This document shows, piece after piece, positions 15,883-23,380 of a stretch of DNA of 31,012 nt. Location of the stretch: the NCBI GenBank assembly GCA_946886975.1, contig CAMPJV010000001.1, positions 1 through 31,012 on the forward strand, in the 5' to 3' direction. Source of the DNA: an uncultured Taibaiella sp. GTDB lineage: Bacteria > Bacteroidota > Bacteroidia > Chitinophagales > Chitinophagaceae. The notes beneath the pieces were generated by a model, which saw only the letters and a program-made list of their open reading frames with translations, did not search any database and was not told where the DNA came from. The position numbers were made by a program, and so were the translations under genes. Every line of letters begins with the position of its first letter. The first letter of the stretch is position 1.

Positions 15883-16353
15883 ATGGCAAAGAAATCAGGA
15901 GTAAAGATACCTATAGAGTTCTCAGGACCAGGACAGCTCTTGCTGTTCACAAGGTATGGCGACCCGAGAGAAGCAGGATTTGAACAAAAGTGGATCACAG
16001 ACTGGTTTGTGCAGGAACAGTTTCCCTGGTTCCCCAAAAGGCAACTGTCGGTTCATAAACATTTCAGACCATTATTGGAGAAGGCCTTCACAGACCTGAC
16101 GGTTCTCGGGATGCAGGATGAGATAAAGACTGCGGACAAAGGATTTGTTATCCGCACTATTAAAGGCAGCCCAGTGTTGTCCCTGCACTGCTGGGGAGCT
16201 GCAATTGACCTCAATGCCAGGGAGAATCCTACAGGATCAGCGGGTACATGGAGCAAAGAGTTTATTGAGGTGATGGTAAACAACCAGGTATTCTGCGGGC
16301 AGAACTGGATAGGGAGGAAGGATCCCATGCACTTTGCTATGGTGAACGGATAA
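15883..16353 (+). CDS. M15 family metallopeptidase (D-Ala-D-Ala carboxypeptidase/endolysin-like)
   Basis: A 156-residue zinc peptidase of the VanY/L-alanyl-D-glutamate peptidase type, which cut peptidoglycan stem peptides. The Zn ligands are seen in SLHCWGAAIDLN (His102, Asp109) and DPMHFAM (His150; the residue before the His is normally Trp, here Met). There is no signal peptide or membrane segment, as in phage endolysins, but no phage genes are near. It heads a plus-strand series with the SDR gene 36 bases downstream. The N-terminal 60 residues (QKWITDWFVQEQFPWFPKRQ) are not assigned to any domain. Confidence 0.8.
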   Translation: MAKKSGVKIPIEFSGPGQLLLFTRYGDPREAGFEQKWITDWFVQEQFPWFPKRQLSVHKHFRPLLEKAFTDLTVLGMQDEIKTADKGFVIRTIKGSPVLSLHCWGAAIDLNARENPTGSAGTWSKEFIEVMVNNQVFCGQNWIGRKDPMHFAMVNG

Positions 16354-16389
16354 TAATCTGTAACTTTTTCCCGGATAAGGAGATACACT

Positions 16390-17214
16390 ATGATGAGCGT
16401 CAAGGGAAAATGTTTTGTAATAACCGGTGCCAGCAGGGGAATCGGTAAGGCTATTGCACTAAGGCTTGCCCGCGAGGGAGCTAATATCGTGATTGCTGCC
16501 AAGTCCGTGAAGGAAGACCCACGACTCGGTGGAACTATATACAGTGCTGCAGAGGAGGTGGAACAGGCTGGCGGAAAGGCATTGCCCATAGAATGCGACA
16601 TCAGAGATGAAGACATGATACTCCATGTGGTACAGCAGGCAAATACTGTATTTGGAGGCATAGACGGGCTGATCAACAATGCCTCGGCTATCAATCTTTC
16701 GGGCACGGAGCAAATTGAAACGAAGAAGCTTGATCTGATGCATGCAGTGAATGTACGCGGCACCTTCCTGATGACCAAACACTGCGTGCCATTCATGAAA
16801 AGGTCAACCAATGCACATATACTGACCTTGTCGCCACCGCCAGATATGAACCCCATCTGGTTCGCGCATCATCCTGCGTACACGCTTACCAAGTACAACA
16901 TGAGCATGCTTACAATAGGTTGGGCGCAGGAGTTTAAGAAGCACGGAATAGCCGCAAATGCATTATGGCCGGTGACCACCATAGCTACTTCGGCAATTAA
17001 AAATCTGCTTGGCGGAGAACAGCTTATGCAAAGAAGCAGAAAACCAGAAATTCTGGCAGATGCAGCGTACTACATACTCACAAAGCCTGCCGGCGAATGC
17101 ACAGGTAACACTTTCACTGATGAAGAAGTGCTGGGTAAAGAAGGCGTAACGGACTTCGAAGGATATGCAATGAACGCTGATAATAAGCTTCAGAAGGATC
17201 TGTTCATATCTTAA
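16390..17214 (+). CDS. SDR family oxidoreductase, HSDL2-like
   Basis: A 274-residue short-chain dehydrogenase/reductase. It has the NAD(P)-binding TGASRGIG (about residues 12-20), the NNASAI motif, the catalytic Ser in ILTLSPPP and YTLTK as the YxxxK pair. The insert between VIAAKS and SAAEEVEQAGG and the LSPPPDMNPIWF/NALWP motifs match the SDR domain of hydroxysteroid dehydrogenase-like protein 2, here without the SCP2 domain of the animal protein. An AAGGAG ribosome-binding-like stretch precedes the start by about 7 bases, which is unusual here, and ATG codons at 16390 and 16393 are both usable. The ABC transporter gene follows after 10 bases. Substrate unknown; a lipid-like alcohol or ketone is inferred. 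Confidence 0.92.
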   Translation: MMSVKGKCFVITGASRGIGKAIALRLAREGANIVIAAKSVKEDPRLGGTIYSAAEEVEQAGGKALPIECDIRDEDMILHVVQQANTVFGGIDGLINNASAINLSGTEQIETKKLDLMHAVNVRGTFLMTKHCVPFMKRSTNAHILTLSPPPDMNPIWFAHHPAYTLTKYNMSMLTIGWAQEFKKHGIAANALWPVTTIATSAIKNLLGGEQLMQRSRKPEILADAAYYILTKPAGECTGNTFTDEEVLGKEGVTDFEGYAMNADNKLQKDLFIS

Positions 17215-17224
17215 CTTAAGCATA

Positions 17225-18112
17225 TTGGGAACCATACTTTCTATTAATCAGATTTCCAAATCATACAGCTCTATTGAGGCGCTCAGGAATGTGTCTTTCA
17301 ATGTACCGGAGGGAAGCGTCTTTGGAATACTCGGACCGAATGGAAGCGGCAAGACCACACTGCTTGGAATATTACTTGACGTGCTTAATGCCAATACAGG
17401 AACTTATGAATGGTTTGGTGGGCTACCGCATAACGCCGCAAGAAGACAAATAGGCTCACTGCTTGAGACACCAAACTTTTACCACTATCTGTCCGCGTTG
17501 GACAACCTGAAAATCACATCGGCCATAAAACAGCGTGGTGAGGAAGACAGGGAACAGGTACTGAAAGTTGTTGGCCTTTATGAAAGAAGGAACAGCAAGT
17601 TCCAGGAATTTTCGTTAGGAATGAAGCAGAGGCTGGCGATCGCCGGTGCTTTGCTCGGTGGTCCAAAGGTGCTGGTGCTGGACGAACCAACCAATGGTTT
17701 AGATCCCGCTGGCATAGCTGAAATAAGAGAGCTTATCCGCCACTTGAACAGTCAGGGCATTACGATTATCATGGCAAGTCACCTGCTGGACGAGGTGGAA
17801 AAGGTTTGTACCGATGTTGCTATCCTGAAAAAGGGAGATTTGCTGCTCAGCGGACCTGTAGACGAGGTACTGAGAAGTGAAGACCAGTTGGAACTAAAGG
17901 CTGGTGATATGCTGATGCTTCAGAAGACAATCAGTGAGATGCCCGGGGTGAACAAGGTGCAACTTGTTAATGGCTATCTGCAGGTTACCTGCGAAACACA
18001 CGTGCAGCCATATCACATAAACGAATATTGTATGAGCAGAGGGATAGTACTTTCACATCTGCTGCTGAAGAAAAAGAGTCTTGAAACCAAGTTTATGGAA
18101 CTGACTGGCTGA
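17225..18112 (+). CDS. ABC transporter ATP-binding protein
   Basis: A 295-residue ATPase of an ABC-2 type exporter. Walker A is GPNGSGKTT (37-45), the signature is FSLGMKQR in place of canonical LSGGQ, Walker B is VLVLDEP, followed by the D-loop NGLDP and the H-loop ASHLLDEVEKVC. About 80 residues follow the nucleotide-binding domain, as in DrrA/BcrA-type and gliding- or Nat-type ATPases. The start is a TTG 10 bases after the SDR stop; no upstream in-frame ATG exists, so translation may be coupled. The partner permease follows after 46 bases. Substrate unknown. Confidence 0.93.
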   Translation: MGTILSINQISKSYSSIEALRNVSFNVPEGSVFGILGPNGSGKTTLLGILLDVLNANTGTYEWFGGLPHNAARRQIGSLLETPNFYHYLSALDNLKITSAIKQRGEEDREQVLKVVGLYERRNSKFQEFSLGMKQRLAIAGALLGGPKVLVLDEPTNGLDPAGIAEIRELIRHLNSQGITIIMASHLLDEVEKVCTDVAILKKGDLLLSGPVDEVLRSEDQLELKAGDMLMLQKTISEMPGVNKVQLVNGYLQVTCETHVQPYHINEYCMSRGIVLSHLLLKKKSLETKFMELTG

Positions 18113-18158
18113 TTCCCCCGCTGTCTCCGATCACTAAACCAACAAATACATTTCTTAG

Positions 18159-18947
18159 ATGCGCTCACTGCTGGCAATAGAATGGCTCAAGATAAGACGC
18201 TTCAGAACCTTCTGGATACTAATTGGCTTTTTTGTCCTGCTGCTCCCTGCCTGGAATTATGGAATAAGCAACGGCATTATGAAGCTCGGCGGAGCTAACA
18301 TCAACCTTCTAAGCCAGGCGTATACATTCTCCAATGTATGGCAGAACCTTGGATTCTGGACAAGTATCTTCGTGGTCTTCTTGTCTATCCTCACAATCAT
18401 CCTCACTACCAATGAGTACCAATACCGAACAAACAGGCAGAATGTGATAGATGGCTGGTCGAGGCTTGACTTCTATCACGCGAAATGGCAGGTTGTGGCA
18501 GGTCTTAGCATCTTCACCACATTGTTCGTCTTTATAATAGGAGTAGTCTTTGGCGCTACATATGGATCTATTGCGAGCTTTCCTGGCAATATCATTTATC
18601 TATTCTACGTTTGGGTGCTGTCTCTCAACTACTATGCGTTTGCCCTTCTACTTTCCATATTTTTTAAGCGGAGTGGTATTGCTATTGGTATTTTCTTCCT
18701 GTACTCAATGATCATAGAGTCGCTGGCAAGCAAGCTTACAAACTGGGCCGGCGACACCGACCTGGGCAACTTCATGCCTCTGCAATGCAGTGATGAGTTA
18801 CTGCCATTCCCACTAACAGATATGGTCAAATCCATCGCCGGTGTAGCAGCCGGGCCGCCTGCATGGGTCTTCGTCATCACCTCTTTTGCATGGATCGTCA
18901 TCTACTATGTAGCGGGGAGACTGAAACTACTGAGCAGCGATTGGTAG
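18159..18947 (+). CDS. ABC-2 type transporter permease
   Basis: A 262-residue inner-membrane protein with about six hydrophobic segments (near residues 15-33, 67-90, 110-135, 143-168, 174-192, 225-252). The cytoplasmic segment NEYQYRTNRQNVIDGWSR after the second helix is typical of ABC-2 permeases that work with a single DrrA-like ATPase, which is the gene just upstream. A near-consensus -7 box (TACATTTC, 18147-18154) lies 4 bases before the ATG but is not needed if the genes are co-transcribed. Its stop codon overlaps the first bases of the surE promoter box. Confidence 0.88.
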   Translation: MRSLLAIEWLKIRRFRTFWILIGFFVLLLPAWNYGISNGIMKLGGANINLLSQAYTFSNVWQNLGFWTSIFVVFLSILTIILTTNEYQYRTNRQNVIDGWSRLDFYHAKWQVVAGLSIFTTLFVFIIGVVFGATYGSIASFPGNIIYLFYVWVLSLNYYAFALLLSIFFKRSGIAIGIFFLYSMIIESLASKLTNWAGDTDLGNFMPLQCSDELLPFPLTDMVKSIAGVAAGPPAWVFVITSFAWIVIYYVAGRLKLLSSDW

Positions 18948-18952
18948 TTTTG
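18945..18952 (+). promoter_or_regulatory. -7 box of surE, overlapping the permease stop codon
   Basis: TAGTTTTG is an exact TAnnTTTG match whose first three bases are the TAG stop of the permease gene. It ends 5 bases before the surE ATG. No -33 TTG is visible at standard distance, so this may be a weak internal promoter. Confidence 0.4.
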
Positions 18953-18957
18953 CCGTC

Positions 18958-19737
18958 ATGAATTACGAAAGGCCGGTTATACTTGTAACAAATGATGATG
19001 GGATAACTGCACCAGGGATACGAAATCTGGTTGAGGCAGTAAGAGAGCTCGGAACGATCGTAGTGGTAGCGCCCGACAGTCCGCAATCAGGTATGGGGCA
19101 CGCCATCACTATAGGACATCCACTGAGACTTCATAAGGTAAATGTGTTTGAAGGTATTGAATGCTGGCAAACGAGTGGCACGCCGGTAGATTGTGTAAAG
19201 CTGGCACGGGATAAGGTGTTACCCAGAAAACCCGATATCTGTCTGAGCGGCATCAACCACGGTGCGAATCATTCAATCAATATACTCTATTCCGGCACGA
19301 TGTCCGCAGCTATGGAAGCAGCGATAGAAGGAATACCGTCGGTAGGGTTCTCTCTGCTTGACTATAATTTCGAGGCAGACTTTACAGTTGCCAGGAAAGT
19401 GGTACGAACAATAGTCGAAAAGATGCTAAGCAACGCCTTGCCTCCGCATACCCTACTCAATGTAAATATTCCAAAAGCCACCCCTGATTCGTTCCAAGGC
19501 ATAAAGTTCTGCAGGCAGGCACATGCAAAATGGCAGGAAGAGTTCGACCATCGTGTCGATCCCCGTGGAGAGAACTACTACTGGATGGTGGGTAAGTTCG
19601 TCAACCTGGACAAGGGACATGGAACTGATGTGGAAGCACTCAAAGCGGGATATGCCAGTGTAGTACCTGTAAAGTTTGACCTCACAGATATCGAAATGAA
19701 GCAACGGCTGGAGACTGAATGGGGCAATCTGCTTTAA
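18958..19737 (+). CDS. surE: 5'/3'-nucleotidase SurE
   Basis: A 259-residue metal-dependent nucleoside-monophosphate phosphatase, cytoplasmic. Typical features are TNDDGITAPGI (Asp13, Asp14 as metal ligands), APDSPQSGMGHAIT (Ser44), SGTPVDCV and SGINHGANHSINILYSGTMSAAMEA (Asn100). Length matches the family. The ATG follows the permease stop by 10 bases, so it can be read from the upstream genes, but it also has its own -7 box. The link to the transporter genes is probably only positional. Confidence 0.97.
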   Translation: MNYERPVILVTNDDGITAPGIRNLVEAVRELGTIVVVAPDSPQSGMGHAITIGHPLRLHKVNVFEGIECWQTSGTPVDCVKLARDKVLPRKPDICLSGINHGANHSINILYSGTMSAAMEAAIEGIPSVGFSLLDYNFEADFTVARKVVRTIVEKMLSNALPPHTLLNVNIPKATPDSFQGIKFCRQAHAKWQEEFDHRVDPRGENYYWMVGKFVNLDKGHGTDVEALKAGYASVVPVKFDLTDIEMKQRLETEWGNLL

Positions 19738-19878
19738 ATATATGGTCCAGGAGTTGATGCCGACCCATCACTTAGATTCCCGCCTAAAGTATTTCCTACT
19801 ACACATTTACAGCTCTGCAATTGTATTATATATGGGTTATGCAGATATGCCGTATTTTTATTTCCTCAGGAACAGGAC

Positions 19879-21561
19879 ATGAGTAACGATAAAGAGGCAA
19901 AGAATAATTGCATAGTCAGAGGAGGAAACATTGGAGCGTATATCAGGTCCATGGATTGGTCTGGCCACTCGCTCGGAATGATGGAACATTGGCCCCAGCC
20001 GCTAAAGACCACATTAAGCCTCTTGCTCAACTCCAGGCTGCCGATGTTCCTGTTCTGGGGAGATGACCTCATCTGTTTTTACAATGATGCCTTCCGACCG
20101 AGTCTCGGAAATGAAGGCAAGCACCCAAAGGCAATAGGGGCAAGAGGCGAGGACGTATGGCCTGAAATATGGTCTACCATAAAGCCACAGATAGATCAGG
20201 TTTTAGCTGGAGGAGAGGCCCTGTGGCAAGAGGATCTTTTGCTACCTATTTATCGCAATGGTCGCTTGGAAGATGTTTACTGGACCTATAGTTACAGCGC
20301 TGTTTATGACAGTTCCCCTAAGCCTCTCGGTGTCTTTGTAGCTGTATCTGAAACTACTCAAAAGGTTTACGGGCAAAGAAGACTGGCGGAGAGTGAGAGC
20401 AACTTCCGTCAACTTATCATGGATGCGCCTGTAGGAATCACCCTGTTAACGGGGAAAGAGCTGAAGGTTGAACTTGCCAATGATCTGTATCTGGAAATCG
20501 TTGGCAGAGAAAGGGAAGCATTTGTCGGCTTTCCGATTTTTGATGTATTACCGGAGGCAAAGTCACAAGGTTTCCAGACAATCCTAGAACAGGTGATTGC
20601 TACCGACACGCCGTACTTCGCCAGCGAACAGGAGCTTAAAATAATGCGCACCAGAGGGTTCGAGACGTTCTATGTAAACTACACATATCAGCCTGTGCAC
20701 GATGCTAACGGGCAGGTCAGCGGTGTTCTGGCGGTTGTTGTGGACGTTACTGAAATGGTAAATATGCGGATGAGAACTGAAGACGTGGTCAAGCAAAGAA
20801 CAGCGGATCTTCAAAAGGCAAACATGCAGCTTGCAAAGTCTAATATGGACCTCGAGCAATTTGCCTATGTAGCCAGCCACGACCTTCAGGAGCCGCTAAG
20901 AAAGATCATGGCATTTGGAGATTTGTTGAAGAACAGGCTCACTCTTGCAGAGGGAGAGCAGGACCTGTTCAACAGGATGTACAGCGCCGTCCACAGAATG
21001 CAGCGACTCATAGACGACCTGCTCACTTTCTCGAGGGTATCCCTCCAGGGGAAAAACGAGATCATCAATCCTAATAAACTGCTGGAAGAGGTACAGGTTG
21101 ACCTTGAAACTGCTATCAAGGAAAAGGGGGCAAAGATCACCTCGGAAGAGCTGCTCCCTATTGAGGGTGATCACGTACAGATAAGGCAACTATTTCAAAA
21201 CCTGTTAAGCAATGCAATTAAATTCGCCAGGAAGGATATTCCGCCGGAAGTCAGAATAAACTCAAGTCTTTTGATAGGAATGGACACTGGGTTCGAGGTC
21301 CCTGAAAAGCACAAGAAGAAGTTATTTCAGCTTATTACTGTTTCTGACAATGGTATTGGATTTGAGCAGCAGTACGCTGAGAAGATATTCAAGGTATTCC
21401 AGCGCCTCCACGGACTTTCGGAGTATAAGGGCACTGGTGTAGGCCTGTCAATCGTACAGAAAGTCGTAGAAAATCACCAGGGATATGTGAAGGCAGTAGG
21501 TGAACCTGGCAATGGAGCCACATTCAGGATATTACTACCGTACAACCGGGCTATAGGGTAG
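19879..21561 (+). CDS. Soluble PAS-domain sensor histidine kinase
   Basis: A 560-residue kinase with no membrane segment, so cytoplasmic. It has two PAS-like domains (about 45-155, with FYNDAFRPSLG, and 172-295, ending VLAVVVDVTEM), a helical linker (about 300-325) and a HisKA domain with phospho-acceptor His334 in ASHDLQEPLRKI. The HATPase domain shows the N box LLSNAIKF (Asn445), G1 box DNGIGF (Asp490) and G2 box GTGVGLS (about 518). The ASHDLQEPL form is typical of bacteriophytochrome-like and other PAS kinases. No response-regulator gene is adjacent, so it is an orphan kinase. The first PAS-like domain suggests a bound small ligand or redox cofactor, but none can be named. A near-consensus -7 box (TATTTTTA, 19853-19860) lies upstream. 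Confidence 0.93.
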   Translation: MSNDKEAKNNCIVRGGNIGAYIRSMDWSGHSLGMMEHWPQPLKTTLSLLLNSRLPMFLFWGDDLICFYNDAFRPSLGNEGKHPKAIGARGEDVWPEIWSTIKPQIDQVLAGGEALWQEDLLLPIYRNGRLEDVYWTYSYSAVYDSSPKPLGVFVAVSETTQKVYGQRRLAESESNFRQLIMDAPVGITLLTGKELKVELANDLYLEIVGREREAFVGFPIFDVLPEAKSQGFQTILEQVIATDTPYFASEQELKIMRTRGFETFYVNYTYQPVHDANGQVSGVLAVVVDVTEMVNMRMRTEDVVKQRTADLQKANMQLAKSNMDLEQFAYVASHDLQEPLRKIMAFGDLLKNRLTLAEGEQDLFNRMYSAVHRMQRLIDDLLTFSRVSLQGKNEIINPNKLLEEVQVDLETAIKEKGAKITSEELLPIEGDHVQIRQLFQNLLSNAIKFARKDIPPEVRINSSLLIGMDTGFEVPEKHKKKLFQLITVSDNGIGFEQQYAEKIFKVFQRLHGLSEYKGTGVGLSIVQKVVENHQGYVKAVGEPGNGATFRILLPYNRAIG

Positions 21562-21610
21562 AACTCTGGTCTGTGTCTTTCCTGCCGTCCCTAATAACTT
21601 TCATGGATGG

Positions 21611-21639
21611 TTTGATATTAACATAAATTATTATCTTGG
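21611..21639 (+). promoter_or_regulatory. Promoter of the DUF1761 gene
   Basis: TTTG (21611-21614) and TATCTTGG (21632-21639, one mismatch to TAnnTTTG) are separated by 17 bases, the expected Bacteroidota -33/-7 spacing. The ATG at 21656 follows 16 bases later. Confidence 0.5.
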
Positions 21640-21655
21640 GGCAAACTGTCTATGT

Positions 21656-22159
21656 ATGGAAAAAATTAATTTCCTGTATGTTGTGCTTACTGCCTTCATC
21701 CCTATGATCATGGGATTTCTGTGGTATAGTAATTTTCTTTTTGGTAACGCCTGGATGCAGGCCGCCGGCGTATCCCAGGAAAAGCTCAAAAGCGGGAATA
21801 TGGCTGTCATCTTTATCGTATCCCTCATACTGAGCGTTCTGATCGCCATGTCGCTCATGTCCGTAACGATTCACCAGATGGGAGTGTATTCGATCTTCGT
21901 TGGCGACCCCGGTCTGGCAGATCCTCAGTCCCCCACCAGCCTCTACCTCGCAGACTTCATGGAAAAATATGGGAGAAATTACAGGACTTTCAAGCACGGA
22001 GCTTTGCATGGAGCCCTATGTGGACTGTTCCTGGTCACGCCAGTGATCAGTATACTTGCCTTGTTTGAAAGAAGGAGCTTTAAGTATATAGCAATCCATG
22101 CTGGTTATTGGATAATTACACTTGCGTTAATGGGAGGCGTGATCTGTGCATTTGCGTGA
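21656..22159 (+). CDS. DUF1761 family membrane protein
   Basis: A 167-residue inner-membrane protein with about four hydrophobic segments (near 5-30, 48-70, 118-138 and 145-165). The start FLYVVLTAFIPMIMGFLWYSNFLFGNAW is the characteristic DUF1761 opening with its conserved WYSxxLFGxxW. A 45-residue polar loop between helices two and three holds HGALHGAL at its end. No function is established for the family. It ends 15 bases before a long hairpin shared with a convergent small gene. Confidence 0.85.
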   Translation: MEKINFLYVVLTAFIPMIMGFLWYSNFLFGNAWMQAAGVSQEKLKSGNMAVIFIVSLILSVLIAMSLMSVTIHQMGVYSIFVGDPGLADPQSPTSLYLADFMEKYGRNYRTFKHGALHGALCGLFLVTPVISILALFERRSFKYIAIHAGYWIITLALMGGVICAFA

Positions 22160-22174
22160 GGTATAGCTCATACA

Positions 22175-22219
22175 ACAAAGTAAATGCCTGATGTTGCACA
22201 GCAGGGGCATTTACTTTGT
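22175..22219. terminator. Long hairpin, probable bidirectional terminator
   Basis: ACAAAGTAAATGCC (22175-22188) is perfectly complementary to 22206-22219, a 14-bp stem with a 17-base loop. It lies between two convergent genes and contains the stop codon of the minus-strand one. The A-rich outer left arm and T-rich outer right arm mean each strand ends the stem with a U-rich run. Confidence 0.7.
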
Positions 22220-22387
22220 ACCAAGTGTTACAGGCCCATGGCCTCCTGACCCGTACTGATTGAGAGTTGATGTCATAGGGGACATCCCTGTCGTGGAGCT
22301 ATCCTCAAAAGCGTTCTCATCCAACCTGTTCGACGCACCAGCAAAGATCAACGCCGCCAATAATATACACCATGCTATAATTCTCAT
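22211..22387 (-). CDS. Small secreted peptide, 58 residues
   Basis: A 58-codon frame from an ATG at 22387 to a TAA at 22211. The product begins MRIIAWCILLAALIFAGAS, a good Sec signal (Arg, then a hydrophobic core, then AGAS), followed by a 38-residue polar tail rich in Ser, Thr, Gly and Pro (NRLDENAFEDSSTTGMSP and so on). No family is recognised. Support for it being real comes from the signal-peptide pattern and from its stop lying inside the 14-bp hairpin that would terminate it. The mature peptide has no Cys or cleavage motif that would suggest a bacteriocin. Confidence 0.5.
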   Translation of the reverse strand: MRIIAWCILLAALIFAGASNRLDENAFEDSSTTGMSPMTSTLNQYGSGGHGPVTLGTK

Positions 22388-22489
22388 AACCTGTCGTTTA
22401 CGCCTAGAATAGATACATCAAAGAGCATGCCACTACCTAACTGGGCATATGCATATAGCTGATTCACAAAAACCTTTTATCTTCAGATC

Positions 22490-23038
22490 ATGGAACAAAT
22501 TTCGCTGGGCATCGGCTCCAGAATTGAGCATGCCCATTTCGGAAAAGGCGTTGTTGTGGAAACTGCCAGCGAATTCTACACTATCTGGTTTAAATCCCAG
22601 AACAGCGCTAAGACTGTCAGCAAGGAATACGATGGATTACGAACACTTGAAGCAAAGGAAGGAACATCATCAGCAGGTGGTCTGTCTCTTGCAGATATTG
22701 AAGAGGCAGTGGAACATGTGCTGGATCGTAGATTGAATGAATTTCAACTGGTGCCCATGTCTAATAAGTGGAACAATGGCACACTTATTCTTAAGCCCGG
22801 GGAAGAGGGGCTTCAGCAAAAGGAGCTGCCGATCGAAACCTTCTTTCATAAGATCGTGATGGTCAGGGACAGGCTTCGGCTTGTGGAGCAGAAGATAAAC
22901 GCTCATAAGGGACTATCGGACGAAGAAAAGGTGGAACTGCAGCAGTACGTTACGGCAATCTACGGCTCCCTCACTACGTTTAATGTATTATTTAAGGAAA
23001 CCCATCATCAGTTCAGGGGAACAGGGGGTAAAGAGTAA
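22490..23038 (+). CDS. Hypothetical protein with a Tudor-like N-terminal segment
   Basis: A 182-residue soluble protein. Residues 6-50 (GSRIEHAHFGKGVVVE...TIWFKS) resemble the Tudor-like element found at the C-terminus of UvrD/PcrA helicases, where the pattern is GxxVxHxxFGxGxVV; here it stands at the N-terminus of a small protein. Residues 65-85 and 115-170 look helical and could form a coiled coil (IVMVRDRLRLVEQKINAH). The UvrD-type element contacts RNA polymerase or nucleic acid, but a similar role here is only a possibility. The stop codon lies within a hairpin shared with the convergent CsbD gene. Confidence 0.7.
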   Translation: MEQISLGIGSRIEHAHFGKGVVVETASEFYTIWFKSQNSAKTVSKEYDGLRTLEAKEGTSSAGGLSLADIEEAVEHVLDRRLNEFQLVPMSNKWNNGTLILKPGEEGLQQKELPIETFFHKIVMVRDRLRLVEQKINAHKGLSDEEKVELQQYVTAIYGSLTTFNVLFKETHHQFRGTGGKE

Positions 23039-23066
23039 GAGGTAACCGATACCCGATCACCTCTTA
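23036..23066. terminator. Bidirectional terminator between convergent genes
   Basis: TAAGAGGT (23036-23043) pairs perfectly with ACCTCTTA (23059-23066) around a 15-base loop, followed by TTTGT. The TAA is the stop codon of the plus-strand gene, and the CsbD stop is 6 bases beyond on the other strand. Confidence 0.6.
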
Positions 23067-23072
23067 TTTGTG

Positions 23073-23261
23073 CTATCCTAATGAGCGCAACCACTCGATC
23101 ACTTCATCTCTGGTCTTGCCCATTTTCTGCTGAAGTCTTCCGTACAGCTCATCTTCCTTCCCGTCTTCATATTGCAGATCATCATCTGTAAGGTCTCCAT
23201 TTGCCTGCTTGACCTTTCCTTTCAGTTCATTCCACTTTCCTTTTAGTTCTAAGCGATCCAT
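23073..23261 (-). CDS. CsbD family stress protein
   Basis: A 62-residue CsbD-like protein: [19 protein letters not shown] is the family's start, followed by the acidic [20 protein letters not shown] and a short helix [10 protein letters not shown]. CsbD proteins are small, hydrophilic and induced by general stress (sigma-B-dependent in Bacillus); their molecular role is unknown. Bacteroidota lack that sigma-B system, so regulation here must differ. It is the best-recognised member of the surrounding cluster of small hydrophilic protein genes and gives that cluster its likely stress theme. Confidence 0.92.
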   Translation of the reverse strand: MDRLELKGKWNELKGKVKQANGDLTDDDLQYEDGKEDELYGRLQQKMGKTRDEVIEWLRSLG

Positions 23262-23327
23262 AATGATAAATGTTTAGTATTGATGAGGTAAATTTCATGC
23301 CATCTTCATTCTCCGCTGCCCATTAAA

Positions 23328-23363
23328 GACAATAGGCTTTGCGGATCCGTAAAGCCTATTGTC
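23328..23363 (-). terminator. 17-bp hairpin downstream of the 64-residue protein gene
   Basis: GACAATAGGCTTT (23328-23340) is perfectly complementary to 23351-23363, and the ten bases between them extend the stem by a G-T pair and CGG/CCG, leaving a two-base loop. On the minus strand it begins 18 bases after the gene's stop and is followed by TTTAAT. It is probably a terminator, and also insulates the CsbD gene. Confidence 0.65.
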
Positions 23364-23380
23364 CAAACGTCCTGATTATG

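Noticed and set aside
14660..21656. Possibility that the marR-to-histidine-kinase run is a mobile or biosynthetic island.
   Set aside because: No integrase, transposase, tRNA, attachment-site repeats or biosynthetic core enzyme; the genes look like ordinary chromosomal functions.
22447..22456. ATATGCATAT palindrome upstream of the Tudor-like protein gene.
   Set aside because: A/T-rich 10-base palindromes are common by chance and no regulator gene is adjacent.
23026..23046. A short TAAAGAG/TAAGAGG/TAACC repetition after the 182-residue protein gene.
   Set aside because: Too short and irregular to call a tandem repeat; most of it is explained by the terminator stem.
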